A stretch of 64,000 bases of DNA from Maridesulfovibrio sp. (GTDB lineage: Bacteria; Desulfobacterota; Desulfovibrionia; Desulfovibrionales; Desulfovibrionaceae). Made by a program: the position numbers and the translations under genes. The stretch is from contig NZ_OY787459.1 in NCBI RefSeq assembly GCF_963678865.1, positions 3,464,501-3,528,500 of the forward strand. Direction: 5' to 3'. Position 1 is the stretch's first letter. Every line of letters begins with the position of its first letter. This document shows, piece by piece, positions 50,702 to 59,762 of the stretch. The notes beneath the pieces are model-generated. The model was given only the letters and a program-made list of their open reading frames with translations, was not told the origin of the DNA and searched no databases.

Positions 50702-51685
50702 ATGAAAAAAATTATTTTTAAAGCGATCCCTTTCGATAAAAAACTGGTCAGTCTTGCTCTGGAGTCCGGTGTGGATGCAATCCTCACCTCACCTGAAGAT
50801 AAGGAAACCATCGAATCCCTTGGGCGCGTAACAGTAATCACTCCCGATGACATGCCGTGCGTAGCCATTAACGAAAAGGCTGATGAAGCTGTCGCTGTTG
50901 ATCTTGACAAAAAAGGCAAAGATGTCTGCCTTGCCGCCGGCTGGGAAATTATCCCGGTCGAAAACCTGCTGGCCCAGATTGATGCCCTTGCTCTCGAAGC
51001 CGAGTCGCTTGAACGGGCTCGGTTGGCTGCCAGTGTAATGGAACGCGGTGCCGATTCAATCGTGGTTACTCCCGAAGGTGCCGCAGATCTTAAACAAATC
51101 GTAGCTGAACTGAAACTCTCGCAGGGCAAGATGGATTTACAAAAAGCAACAGTCACCAAGATTGAATCCGCAGGGCTGGCCCACCGGGTCTGCGTGGATA
51201 CCACTTCCAAGCTCAAGAAGGGGCAGGGCATTCTGACCGGAAATTCTTCAGCCTTTACCTTTCTCGTGCATGCTGAAACTGAATCCAACCCGTACGTTGC
51301 TGCGCGTCCGTTTCGAGTGAATGCCGGAGCTGTCCATGCTTACGCTATCCAGCCCGGTGATAAGACCATTTATCTCGAAGAGCTGCGTTCCGGTTCCGAG
51401 GTGCTGGTCGTGGATAAAAGCGGAGAGACTTCTGTGGCTGTGGTCGGACGCAGCAAGCTTGAAGTGCGACCCATGCTGCTGATTACCGCCGAGGTCCAGA
51501 CTCCCGAGGGACCGATTTCCGGCAAGGTTTTCCTCCAGAATGCGGAAACCATCAGAGTTGTCAGCGGTGCCGGTGAGCCTGTCAGTGTGGTAACACTGAA
51601 AGAAGGCGATGAAGTTCTTTGCCGTATTGATGAAGCGGGACGCCATTTCGGAATGCGAATCAAAGAAGAAATTTCAGAGGATTAA
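50702..51685 (+). CDS. 3-dehydroquinate synthase II
   Basis: 327 residues with the archaeal-type sequence (MKKIIFKAIPFDK, ERGADSIVVTPEG, GLAHRVCVDTTSKLKKGQG, RPFRVNAGAVHAYA). It oxidatively deaminates and cyclises ADH to 3-dehydroquinate using NAD. It is unrelated to the usual AroB. It lies 20 bases after the ADH synthase gene and the two together form the alternative entry to the shikimate pathway known from methanogens and Desulfovibrio. Confidence 0.94.
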   Translation: MKKIIFKAIPFDKKLVSLALESGVDAILTSPEDKETIESLGRVTVITPDDMPCVAINEKADEAVAVDLDKKGKDVCLAAGWEIIPVENLLAQIDALALEAESLERARLAASVMERGADSIVVTPEGAADLKQIVAELKLSQGKMDLQKATVTKIESAGLAHRVCVDTTSKLKKGQGILTGNSSAFTFLVHAETESNPYVAARPFRVNAGAVHAYAIQPGDKTIYLEELRSGSEVLVVDKSGETSVAVVGRSKLEVRPMLLITAEVQTPEGPISGKVFLQNAETIRVVSGAGEPVSVVTLKEGDEVLCRIDEAGRHFGMRIKEEISED

Positions 51686-51692
51686 TAATAAA

Positions 51693-52796
51693 ATGTCACA
51701 GTCCAGCACAAAAAATCTTGGCGATCTGCGGGTGGAAATCGATTCCCTCGACAGTGAGATTCTTGAGCTTCTCAACAAGCGTGCCGCTGCATCTCTGGCA
51801 GTCGGAGCAATCAAGGCCGGATCATCTGATCAGATTTTCAAGCCTTTCCGGGAACAGGAAGTACTGCGCGGCCTTATCAAGCGCAATCCCGGAACTCTCC
51901 CGCCTGAGCACCTTGAAGCAATTTATCGCGAAATTATTTCTTCTTCCCGCAGGCTGCAAAGGCCTGAGCGTGTGGTCTATCTAGGCCCCGAAGGGACATT
52001 TTCATATTTTGCCGGACTGCAGCATATGGGGCGTCAGGCCGACCTGATTCCCAAGAATAATTTTGAGAATATTTTTGTGGCCGTTTCCAAGGGCGAAGCC
52101 GATCTCGGCATTATCCCCCTTGAAAATTCGCTCAAGGGAACGGTCGGGCAGAACGTTGATCTCTTCATGCGTTACCCGGTTTTCATTCAGGCCGAGCTGT
52201 ATCATCGCATCAGCCACGGACTGATGACCAAGGGTACCGACATCAGCGAGATCAAAACGGTCTACTCACACTCCAAGGCACTTGAGCAATGCACAGGGTG
52301 GTTGCGTGCCAACATGCCCGGTGCAGAGCTCGTGTCTGTGGAATCAACTGCCAAGGCCGCTCAGATGGTTGCTGAAAACGATGGTCCTATAGCCGCAGTT
52401 GGTCACGTAAAGCTCGCAAATCTCTTCGGCCTGCATGTTGCTGCCGAAGCCATTGAGGATCTGCCCGATAACTGGACCAGATTCTTGATCATCGGCCCCA
52501 GACCCGGACAGGAAGATAAGCGCGACAAGACTTCGCTGCTGTTCACCACCCCGGACAGACCCGGTGCGCTGGTGGAAGTTCTCAACGAGCTTTCCGGTCA
52601 TGATATCAACATGACCAAGCTGGAGTCTCGGCCCGCTCTCGGCGAGAAGTGGAAGTACATGTTTTTTGTCGACCTGCAGGGCGATCTTGGAGCCGATGAA
52701 CATGCATCATTAATTGAAGACCTCAAGGGTCGCTGCCTTACTTTTAAAATACTTGGCTGCTATCCGGCTGGCGCACAGGACGGCAGCAAGTTTTAA
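51693..52796 (+). CDS. pheA: Chorismate mutase / prephenate dehydratase
   Basis: 367 residues from ATG 51693; an upstream frame overlaps the previous gene. The N-terminal AroQ chorismate mutase (about 1-90, RVEIDSLDSEILELLNKRA) leads into prephenate dehydratase (about 95-275, VVYLGPEGTFSYFA, PLENSLKGTVGQNVDL, DNWTRFLIIG) and an ACT domain (about 290-360) with GALVE and ESRP, the Phe-binding motifs. It makes phenylpyruvate and should be feedback-inhibited by Phe. It lies seven bases after the previous stop. Confidence 0.95.
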   Translation: MSQSSTKNLGDLRVEIDSLDSEILELLNKRAAASLAVGAIKAGSSDQIFKPFREQEVLRGLIKRNPGTLPPEHLEAIYREIISSSRRLQRPERVVYLGPEGTFSYFAGLQHMGRQADLIPKNNFENIFVAVSKGEADLGIIPLENSLKGTVGQNVDLFMRYPVFIQAELYHRISHGLMTKGTDISEIKTVYSHSKALEQCTGWLRANMPGAELVSVESTAKAAQMVAENDGPIAAVGHVKLANLFGLHVAAEAIEDLPDNWTRFLIIGPRPGQEDKRDKTSLLFTTPDRPGALVEVLNELSGHDINMTKLESRPALGEKWKYMFFVDLQGDLGADEHASLIEDLKGRCLTFKILGCYPAGAQDGSKF

Positions 52797-52939
52797 GGCT
52801 TAATGCCGCAGTCGGCTAAGGAGGGTAACTTTTGGAAAGAGTTTCTCTCCTCAGCCACCACTCCTTCAAAATTTTTTATTAGGCTTAGCCGCTTTGAATA
52901 AAGATTATCATCAGGCCTTATAAGCCGGGAATATATAAA

Positions 52940-54274
52940 ATGACTTCTGAGAATGTAATTGTAATTAAAGCTCCATCTTCTAAATCCCTGTCTCACAGGG
53001 CTTTGATCGCCGGGGCTTTGTCCGAAGGGAATACTGTTGTTCTCGATCCTCTGGACAGTAATGACATCAACCGGACTATGGATTGCCTTGCCACCATGGG
53101 AGCCAAGTTCAATATTGACGGCACAGCAACCACTGTTACCGGAATGGACGGAGGACCCAAGGGCGGCGAGAAGGAACCTGCTATTCTGGAAATGCGTGAT
53201 TCCGGCACTACCTGTCGTTTAATCACTGCTCTTGCCGGAGCCGGCAAAGGCCTTTTCCGGGTGCAGGGAACCCCGCGCATGCATGACCGTCCCATCGGGG
53301 CTTTGACCAGCGCGCTGGAATCACAGGGAACCAAGGTTACTTTTTCCGACAAAGAGGGTTATCCGCCGGTGACTCTTGAAGCGGGCGGCTTCAAAGGTAA
53401 GGAAATGGATATCTCTCTTGAGGAATCCAGTCAGTATATTTCCGGTCTGCTTCTCGGAGCCCCGCTGGCTGACGAGACTACTATAATTAATGTAGTGGGA
53501 AAAAAAGCAGTATCATGGCCTTACGTTGCCCTGACTTTGAACGTCATGGAAGATTTCAGAATCAAGTTTCAAGTCCAGATCAGAAAAAACGGTATGTGGA
53601 AAAAGACCGATTGGAGAAAAGTCGAAAAGGTCGTTCCTGGTGAAATCCGTTTTGTGGTCGAACCTTCAAAGTTCGAGCGTGACGAATACAGGGTGGAAGG
53701 AGATTGGTCCAACGCTTCCTATTTCCTTGCTGCCGGAGCTGTAGGTAACAATCCTGTTAAGATTGACGGAATGAACGTAAATTCCCTTCAGGGTGACAAG
53801 GCAATCATGTACATCCTTGAATCAATGGGGGCAAAAATTGAGAGTGACGAACACAGCGTAACAGTGTACCCTTCCAATCTTCACGGTGTGGAAGTGGATA
53901 TGAGTAAATGTCCTGATCTCGTCCCCACTGTGGCAATGGTCGCCGCTTTTGCGGACAGCCCTACCACGATCACCAATGTGGCCCACCTGCGTATCAAGGA
54001 ATGTGACCGCTTGGAAGCCAGTGCTGCCGAGGTCATGCGTGCGGGCGGTAAGGCTGAGATCACAGATGATTCCATCACCATATTCCCGGCACCGCTCAAG
54101 AAAGGTGAACGTATTGTCTTCACTACCTATGATGATCACCGCCTTGCCATGTGTACTGCTATTTTTGCTCTGGCAGGCATTGAATCAATCCCCGAAGAGC
54201 CGGGCTGTGTAGCCAAATCCTTCCCCGGTTTCTGGGATGAATGGGAAAAAGTTAAAAAAGGAAATGGTTGTTAG
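52940..54274 (+). CDS. aroA: EPSP synthase (3-phosphoshikimate 1-carboxyvinyltransferase)
   Basis: 444 residues. Motifs: APSSKSLSHRALIAGALSEG, MRDSGTTCRLI, RIKECDRLEASAAEV and DDHRLAM. It joins phosphoenolpyruvate to shikimate 3-phosphate. The substrate Lys in the N-terminal motif is present. A gap of 143 bases before it contains no clear gene. Confidence 0.96.
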   Translation: MTSENVIVIKAPSSKSLSHRALIAGALSEGNTVVLDPLDSNDINRTMDCLATMGAKFNIDGTATTVTGMDGGPKGGEKEPAILEMRDSGTTCRLITALAGAGKGLFRVQGTPRMHDRPIGALTSALESQGTKVTFSDKEGYPPVTLEAGGFKGKEMDISLEESSQYISGLLLGAPLADETTIINVVGKKAVSWPYVALTLNVMEDFRIKFQVQIRKNGMWKKTDWRKVEKVVPGEIRFVVEPSKFERDEYRVEGDWSNASYFLAAGAVGNNPVKIDGMNVNSLQGDKAIMYILESMGAKIESDEHSVTVYPSNLHGVEVDMSKCPDLVPTVAMVAAFADSPTTITNVAHLRIKECDRLEASAAEVMRAGGKAEITDDSITIFPAPLKKGERIVFTTYDDHRLAMCTAIFALAGIESIPEEPGCVAKSFPGFWDEWEKVKKGNGC

Positions 54275-54276
54275 TC

Positions 54277-55053
54277 ATGGAGTGCGAGTTTAATAAAATT
54301 CATAGCGTAGCCATCGTCGGGTCCCGTGGACAGATGGGGGGCTTCCTCGCGCTCACTGCCGAACGGGCAGGTATGATGGTCTACCGTTTTGACACGCCTC
54401 TTGATCAGGAAAAGATGGCCCGGCGTCTGCCGGATACCGATCTGGTGATCCTGTGCATCCCGGTAACAGTTATGGATGATGTTCTGCCCGTTGTTATTCC
54501 GCATATGAAAAAGGGCGCGATCCTTTCAGACGTGGGCTCGGTTAAAGGGCGTCCGGTTCAGCAGATGATCCGTGCCTACAATGGCCCTGTTGTGGGGACT
54601 CATCCTCTGTTCGGACCGGTGATTCCTACTGATTTCAACCCAACCGTGGCTCTTGTCGCTGAACGAGAAGAAGACCGTTCTGCTCTGCTGGCGGTAAAGG
54701 ACTTTTTTGAGCGTCTGAATTTCGGTGCTTTCGAGTCTTCCGTTGAGGAACACGACAAGGCTATGGCCATGATTCAGGCCCTGAATTTCAGTTCCACAAT
54801 TGCTTTTCTGGCCTGTTCACGGGAAATTCCCAATATCAAGAAATTTGTAACCCCGTCTTTCAAGCGCAGGCTTGAGTCCGCGCGCAAGATGGTCACTCAG
54901 GACAGCGATCTTTTCGGAACTATTACCGATGCAAATCAGTATAGTCAGGAAGCAACTCGCCTATTCCGTTCTTTTCTCTCCCTCGCAGCAGCAGGTGACA
55001 TGGATCTGCTTGCAGACCGTGCTTCTTGGTGGTGGCGTGAAAGTAATACCTAG
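54277..55053 (+). CDS. tyrA: Prephenate dehydrogenase
   Basis: 258 residues from ATG 54277; a TTG at 54268 overlapping aroA is possible and has AAGGAAA nearby. The nucleotide-binding VAIVGSRGQMGGFLA, DVGSVKGRPVQQM and GTHPLFGP (with the catalytic His) identify the family. It oxidises prephenate to 4-hydroxyphenylpyruvate for Tyr. No ACT domain is attached. A terminator follows. Confidence 0.92.
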   Translation: MECEFNKIHSVAIVGSRGQMGGFLALTAERAGMMVYRFDTPLDQEKMARRLPDTDLVILCIPVTVMDDVLPVVIPHMKKGAILSDVGSVKGRPVQQMIRAYNGPVVGTHPLFGPVIPTDFNPTVALVAEREEDRSALLAVKDFFERLNFGAFESSVEEHDKAMAMIQALNFSSTIAFLACSREIPNIKKFVTPSFKRRLESARKMVTQDSDLFGTITDANQYSQEATRLFRSFLSLAAAGDMDLLADRASWWWRESNT

Positions 55054-55078
55054 GGAGAAGTGCATCTAAAAAAGATAA

Positions 55079-55113
55079 GACCGCGTTCTCCCGGAACGCG
55101 GTCTTTTTTTTTG
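55079..55113 (+). terminator. Strong terminator between tyrA and trpE
   Basis: GACCGCGTTC and GAACGCGGTC form a ten-bp stem with a short loop, followed by nine T. It splits the aromatic block into an aro half and a trp half unless read through. A possible extended -10 (TGCTATAAA, 55138-55146) lies after it. Confidence 0.9.
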
Positions 55114-55211
55114 ATATATAAAATTGGTATGAGTACTTGCTATAAATGTTCTTTGGCTCCCGGAAGGCCGCCGGAGGCATTAAGCACATAATTAAAACGG
55201 AGAATTTTACG

Positions 55212-56627
55212 ATGAAGATTGAACTTACCCAGTATGGCAAATGGTTGCCTGCTGATACGCAGACCCCGATCAGCCTGTATCTCGGGCTTGTGGGCGATGC
55301 TCCGGGTATTCTATTGGAAAGTGCTGAAGTTGATGGCAGGCTGGGGCGTTACAGTCTGATTGCCTGGGATTTCAGGCTCAAGCTATCGCCTGTGCGCGGC
55401 AAGCTGTCCGTGGAGTGTGCTGACTCAAGGTTGGCCGGACTGGCGAGCTATTCGGGAATGGATTTTCTGGATGGTATGCGTGCAGTCATGAAAGCCCTGC
55501 ATTTGAAGGCCCAGCCAGAAGTTGGCGATCTGCCTGCCCTTACCCGTGGGCTTTACGGCACATTGGGATACGGAATAGCCGGCATGCTGGAGCCTAAGTT
55601 GAAAGACAAGCTGCCCGCTGATGACGCAGAGGTCCGTTTGGCCCTGCCCGGTAGGGTGGTTCTGTTTGATCATCTCAAGCACAGTTGTTGCTTTCTGTCT
55701 CTGGATAAAGATGATGCCCCTGAGTTTACTCCTCCTGTTTTCGGTGCAACCTGTGAACCAACCAAGGTTGGTGATCCTGTTGCCGTGCCGGGTAAGGAAA
55801 AATATATGGAAGGGGTTAAAAAGGTGAAGGAACTCATTGCCGAGGGTGAGTGCATTCAGGTGGTTCTTTCCACCCGTTTTTCCGCTCCTTTCAGTGGAGA
55901 TTCCTTTGATCTGTACCGTCGCTTGCGGCAGGCCAACCCCTCTCCATTCATGTTTTACATGAAGTTCAGCCGGGAGGAAATCCTGCTCGGTTCTTCCCCG
56001 GAATTGATGGCCCGCTGCGATAAGGGAAGGCTGGAAGTACGGCCCATCGCCGGAACCCGTCCACGCGGCAAGGATGCTGCCGGAGACCGCAAGTTTGCTG
56101 AAGAGTTGCTTGCAGACCCCAAGGAAATTGCCGAACACGTAATGCTTGTTGATCTCGGTAGGAACGACCTTGGACGTATTGCCAAGGCAGGTTCCGTGAG
56201 CGTGGAAAAGTTCAAGCAGATCGAATACTTCAGCCATGTCATGCACATCACTTCCTATGTGGAGGCGGATCTGCGTGATGATCATGATGCCATCGACGTG
56301 CTGCAGTCCACTTTCCCGGCCGGGACTCTTTCCGGTGCCCCGAAGATCAGGGCCATGGAAATCATCGCCGAAATTGAAGAAGTCCCGCGCGGGCCATACG
56401 GCGGCTGCATAGGGTTTATCGGTCTGGACAAGGATTCCGTTAATCTTGATACCGGAATCACCATCCGCTCCATGTGGATTCGTGACGGAAAGTGCCATTG
56501 GCAGGCCGGGGCCGGAATCGTGTATGATTCTGATCCTGAAATGGAATGGAAAGAATGTAACAACAAGGCAAGGGTGCTTAAGGAAATCCTGCAGTCGGAG
56601 GGCGGTGATGTTTTTACTCGTGGATAA
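55212..56627 (+). CDS. trpE: Anthranilate synthase component I
   Basis: 471 residues from ATG 55212 with CGGAG upstream. The N-terminal regulatory motif LLES (residues 34-37) is the Trp-binding site, so feedback inhibition is likely. The catalytic half carries PIAGTRPRGKD, EHVMLVDLGRNDLG and FPAGTLSGAPK. It converts chorismate to anthranilate with the TrpG amidotransferase. Its last 20 bases overlap trpG. Confidence 0.96.
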   Translation: MKIELTQYGKWLPADTQTPISLYLGLVGDAPGILLESAEVDGRLGRYSLIAWDFRLKLSPVRGKLSVECADSRLAGLASYSGMDFLDGMRAVMKALHLKAQPEVGDLPALTRGLYGTLGYGIAGMLEPKLKDKLPADDAEVRLALPGRVVLFDHLKHSCCFLSLDKDDAPEFTPPVFGATCEPTKVGDPVAVPGKEKYMEGVKKVKELIAEGECIQVVLSTRFSAPFSGDSFDLYRRLRQANPSPFMFYMKFSREEILLGSSPELMARCDKGRLEVRPIAGTRPRGKDAAGDRKFAEELLADPKEIAEHVMLVDLGRNDLGRIAKAGSVSVEKFKQIEYFSHVMHITSYVEADLRDDHDAIDVLQSTFPAGTLSGAPKIRAMEIIAEIEEVPRGPYGGCIGFIGLDKDSVNLDTGITIRSMWIRDGKCHWQAGAGIVYDSDPEMEWKECNNKARVLKEILQSEGGDVFTRG

Positions 56628-57180
56628 TTTTGATTCGTTTACTTTCAATCTGGTGCAGGCGTTCCAGCAGTTGGGAGCCGACCCGCTGGTGCTGCGTAAT
56701 GACCGTGAGGAAATCCTCGAGTTGGCCGAATCCGGCAAGCTGGAGCGGGTCTGCCTCTCTCCCGGACCGAGCAACCCGGAGAATGCAGGTTATTCCCTTG
56801 AGTTCCTTTCTCGGCTTCCCAAAGAAATCCCGGTACTGGGGGTCTGCCTCGGACACCAGACCTTAGGTCATTTTGCAGGGGCTTCCGTGGTCCGGGCCGG
56901 ACGGATAATGCACGGCAAGACTTCGGATGTTTACCATAACGGTGATGGCCTTTTTACTGGATTGGACAATCCGTTCAATGTCTGCCGTTACCACTCTCTG
57001 GTGGTAAACGTAGATGAAGCTCCTGATAAGCTGGAGCTGACTGCATGGACCGATCAGGATGAGGTCATGGGCTTGCGTTACAAAGACCGCCCATGGACAG
57101 GGGTGCAGTTTCATCCCGAGTCTATTCTGACTCCTGATGGACCGAAATTGCTTGAGAATTTTTTGGACGGTAATATTTAA
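56608..57180 (+). CDS. trpG: Anthranilate synthase component II (glutamine amidotransferase)
   Basis: 190 residues from ATG 56608, inside the end of trpE, with GGAGGG upstream. Class I amidotransferase motifs: LLVDNFDSFTFN, GVCLGHQTLGHFAG with the nucleophile Cys, and GVQFHPES with the His-Glu pair. It supplies ammonia to TrpE. It is not fused to trpD. Confidence 0.96.
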   Translation: MFLLVDNFDSFTFNLVQAFQQLGADPLVLRNDREEILELAESGKLERVCLSPGPSNPENAGYSLEFLSRLPKEIPVLGVCLGHQTLGHFAGASVVRAGRIMHGKTSDVYHNGDGLFTGLDNPFNVCRYHSLVVNVDEAPDKLELTAWTDQDEVMGLRYKDRPWTGVQFHPESILTPDGPKLLENFLDGNI

Positions 57181-57211
57181 CTCTATCATCAATATATAGA
57201 AGGAAATACAC

Positions 57212-58201
57212 ATGTCACAGATAATAAGCGAAGCCCTGACTGCTCTGTGTGCAGGTCAGGACCTTACAACAGAACTGGCAGATGCTGTTTTTGAGGAACT
57301 TTTTTCCGGAGAAATGACTCATGCTCAGGCGGGCGCATTGCTCATGGGGTTGCGCAGTAAGGGCGAAAAGGCTGTGGAAGTAGCAGCGGGAGTTCGTGCG
57401 GCTTTGCGTGAAGCCAAGCTTATCAAGGGTATCAACAGTCCATGTATTGATACCTGCGGCACCGGCGGTGACGGGACCAACAGCTTTAACTGCTCAACAG
57501 CAGTGGCTCTTTATCTTGCGGATATGGGCTATCTGGTTACCAAGCACGGCAACCGGGCTGTATCTTCTTCCTGCGGTTCAGCTGATGTTCTTGAAGATCT
57601 GGGCGTTTCGCTGGGCACGACTGTAAACGAAGCACGTGATGTGTTGATTGAGAATAAATTTGTGTTCCTGTTTGCCCCCAATTACCATCCGGCCTTTGGA
57701 AAAATTGCTCCAATCCGTAAGGAATTGGGAATTCCTACCCTGTTTAACCTCATGGGCCCCCTGTTGAACCCCGCCCGTCCCACCCATCAGATATTAGGCG
57801 TGGGCAGGCCGGAGATTATGCGCCTTATGGCAGAAGTACTGGCTTTGACCAATGTGGAGAAGGCTTACGTTGTGCATGGGGCTGGCAATTTTGACGAATT
57901 GACCCCGTTCGGTGTGAACGATGCCATTTTGGTGGAGAACGGTGAACTGACTGAAGTTAAGATTGATCCTGCTGATTATGGATTTGCAACAGCCAAGCCT
58001 GAAGATGTGGCGGTGCAGAACCGAGCAGAGGCTCTGGCAGCTATCCGTAAGGTTCTGGCCGGGCAGGCTCCGCAAGCCATGCTTGATATGGTGGCACTTA
58101 ACCTCGGCGCGTCCATATCCATCATGGATGGTATCTCTTTAGAAGAAGGCATGGAAAAAGCGAAGAGCAAGGTCGCCATGGGCGTGGACAAGGAATACTA
58201 G
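57212..58201 (+). CDS. trpD: Anthranilate phosphoribosyltransferase
   Basis: 329 residues. [17 protein letters not shown] is the phosphoribosyl-pyrophosphate-binding signature, followed by [18 protein letters not shown]. It transfers phosphoribose to anthranilate. It lies 31 bases after trpG and three before trpC. Confidence 0.96.
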   Translation: MSQIISEALTALCAGQDLTTELADAVFEELFSGEMTHAQAGALLMGLRSKGEKAVEVAAGVRAALREAKLIKGINSPCIDTCGTGGDGTNSFNCSTAVALYLADMGYLVTKHGNRAVSSSCGSADVLEDLGVSLGTTVNEARDVLIENKFVFLFAPNYHPAFGKIAPIRKELGIPTLFNLMGPLLNPARPTHQILGVGRPEIMRLMAEVLALTNVEKAYVVHGAGNFDELTPFGVNDAILVENGELTEVKIDPADYGFATAKPEDVAVQNRAEALAAIRKVLAGQAPQAMLDMVALNLGASISIMDGISLEEGMEKAKSKVAMGVDKEY

Positions 58202-58204
58202 GCC

Positions 58205-58984
58205 ATGCTGGATAAATTCAGAAAAGCAAAACAGGCCGAGCTGGATATGCTCCAGCAGATGCAGGAAGAGGGAAAAAAGTTTACTCCTTACGCCGGTAAA
58301 CGTCTTTCTTTTGCCGATGCAATCCGCCGTGACGATTCCGGGCTGAAGGTCATTGCCGAGTATAAGCGTGCTTCTCCTTCAAAGGGTGACATCAATCTGG
58401 GTTTAAGTGCTGCGGATGTTGCCGGAATGTATGCTGCCGGAGGAGCTTCGGCTATTTCCGTGCTCACCGAAGAGGAGTACTTCAAAGGAAATCTGGGTTA
58501 TCTTGATGAGATCAAACCCAGCGGACTTCCTATGCTGCGCAAGGATTTCCTGACCGATCTGATGCAGGTTGAGCAGACCTTGGCAACTCCGGCTTCAGCT
58601 TTGCTGATCATCGTCCGTATGTTCGAGGATGACGGTTACCTTAAAGAAATGATCGAGAGCACTCATGCCGCAGGGCTGGATGCAGTAGTTGAAGCTTTTG
58701 ATGAAGCTGATCTTATCCGGGCAAAGAAAGCCGGTGCGAAGATTATCCAGATCAACAACCGCGATCTCGATACCCTTGGCATCGACATGAACCGTTCAAT
58801 TGAATTCATCAAGCAGAAGGACGAAGGTGAGATTTGGATCTGCGCCAGCGGAATCAGCGAACCGGAAGACTGCTCACAGATGAATGGCCTTGGGTATGAT
58901 ACTGTGCTCATCGGAACCTCCATCATGTCCAGTCCGGACCCGCAGGCCAAACTTGCAGCTCTGGTTGCTGGAGGTAAATCATGA
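58205..58984 (+). CDS. trpC: Indole-3-glycerol-phosphate synthase
   Basis: 259 residues, a TIM barrel with VIAEYKRASPSKGDI, LRKDFLTDLMQV and QINNRDLDTLGID, the conserved substrate-binding strands. It closes the indole ring. Its stop overlaps the trpF start as ATGA, so the two are translationally coupled. Confidence 0.96.
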   Translation: MLDKFRKAKQAELDMLQQMQEEGKKFTPYAGKRLSFADAIRRDDSGLKVIAEYKRASPSKGDINLGLSAADVAGMYAAGGASAISVLTEEEYFKGNLGYLDEIKPSGLPMLRKDFLTDLMQVEQTLATPASALLIIVRMFEDDGYLKEMIESTHAAGLDAVVEAFDEADLIRAKKAGAKIIQINNRDLDTLGIDMNRSIEFIKQKDEGEIWICASGISEPEDCSQMNGLGYDTVLIGTSIMSSPDPQAKLAALVAGGKS

Positions 58985-59598
58985 GCCTGCTGGTCAAGGT
59001 TTGCGGGATGACATCTGCAGAAGATGCAGCCATGTGTGAAGAGCAGGACGTTGATTTTCTGGGGTTCATCTTTCACCCTTCCAGTCCGCGCAATGTGGAT
59101 ACGGATTTTGCCCGATCAATTAAGCCTGCTTCAGCAAAGAAAGTCGGCGTATTTGTCAAGCAGAGTGCGGCGCAAGTGATTGAGACCTTGAAAAACGGCG
59201 ATCTTGATTTTGCCCAATTGCACGGCGGGCAGAATGAAGAATTCTGCAAGGCCGTGGGCAGGGAACGGGTTATCAAAGTCTTCTGGCCCCAGAAATACGA
59301 TTCGGTAAAAGAGTTGCAGGCGGAGATTGACCGCTTCGCTCCACACTGTACCTACATGCTTTTTGATGCTGGAAAGTCCGGCGGAGGACATGGTGTTTCC
59401 ATGGAATTCGATGTCTTTAAAGATGTTACTATTCCGGTTCCATGGCTTTTGGCGGGAGGCCTTTCCGCCGATAATTTAAAAGAGGCACTGGACACAGCCA
59501 AACCGTACGGGGTTGATCTTAATTCCGGCGTTGAGTCTGAACCGGGTAGAAAAGATAAAGATAAATTGAGGGAGGCCCTTGCGGTCATAACTCAATAA
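58981..59598 (+). CDS. trpF: Phosphoribosylanthranilate isomerase
   Basis: 205 residues. VKVCGMTSAEDA carries the catalytic Cys, and FLGFIFHPSSPRNV, LFDAGKSGGGHG and GVDLNSGVESEPGRKD complete the family pattern. It overlaps trpC by four bases. The gap to trpB holds a repeat. Confidence 0.95.
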   Translation: MSLLVKVCGMTSAEDAAMCEEQDVDFLGFIFHPSSPRNVDTDFARSIKPASAKKVGVFVKQSAAQVIETLKNGDLDFAQLHGGQNEEFCKAVGRERVIKVFWPQKYDSVKELQAEIDRFAPHCTYMLFDAGKSGGGHGVSMEFDVFKDVTIPVPWLLAGGLSADNLKEALDTAKPYGVDLNSGVESEPGRKDKDKLREALAVITQ

Positions 59599-59639
59599 AA
59601 TAGTTAACCTCAGCTTCGACCGTCCAGCCCAATGATGCC

Positions 59640-59745
59640 CTGTCATAGAATCGGCGAAGCCCCAATAAAAGTTTTTGGGATTCTTAAACCCATTTTTACA
59701 AAAAGGGTTTAAAGCCCCCGGCAGGGCCGCCGGAGGCATCCCATA
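59640..59745. repeat. Intergenic repeat between trpF and trpB
   Basis: GGCGAAGCCCCAATAAAAG, TTTGGGATTCTTAAACCC, a short A/T-rich middle with AAAAAGGGTTTAA, then CCCGGCAGGGCCGCCGGAGGC. It matches the element at 17702-17787 nearly base for base outside the middle. It can fold through AAACCC/GGGTTT. Confidence 0.8.
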
Positions 59746-59762
59746 TAAAAAAGGAAAAGATC

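Noticed and set aside
52803-52901. A 32-codon frame with several Phe and one Trp codon between pheA and aroA, as a second aromatic leader.
   Set aside because: The aromatic codons are scattered, and no terminator with a competing structure follows before aroA.
55128-55190. A 20-codon frame between the tyrA terminator and trpE as a trp leader peptide.
   Set aside because: It contains no Trp codon and overlaps repeat-like GCCGCCGGAGGC sequence.
55425-56774. A 449-residue minus-strand open frame.
   Set aside because: It is antisense to trpE and trpG, which are certain, and shows no family likeness.
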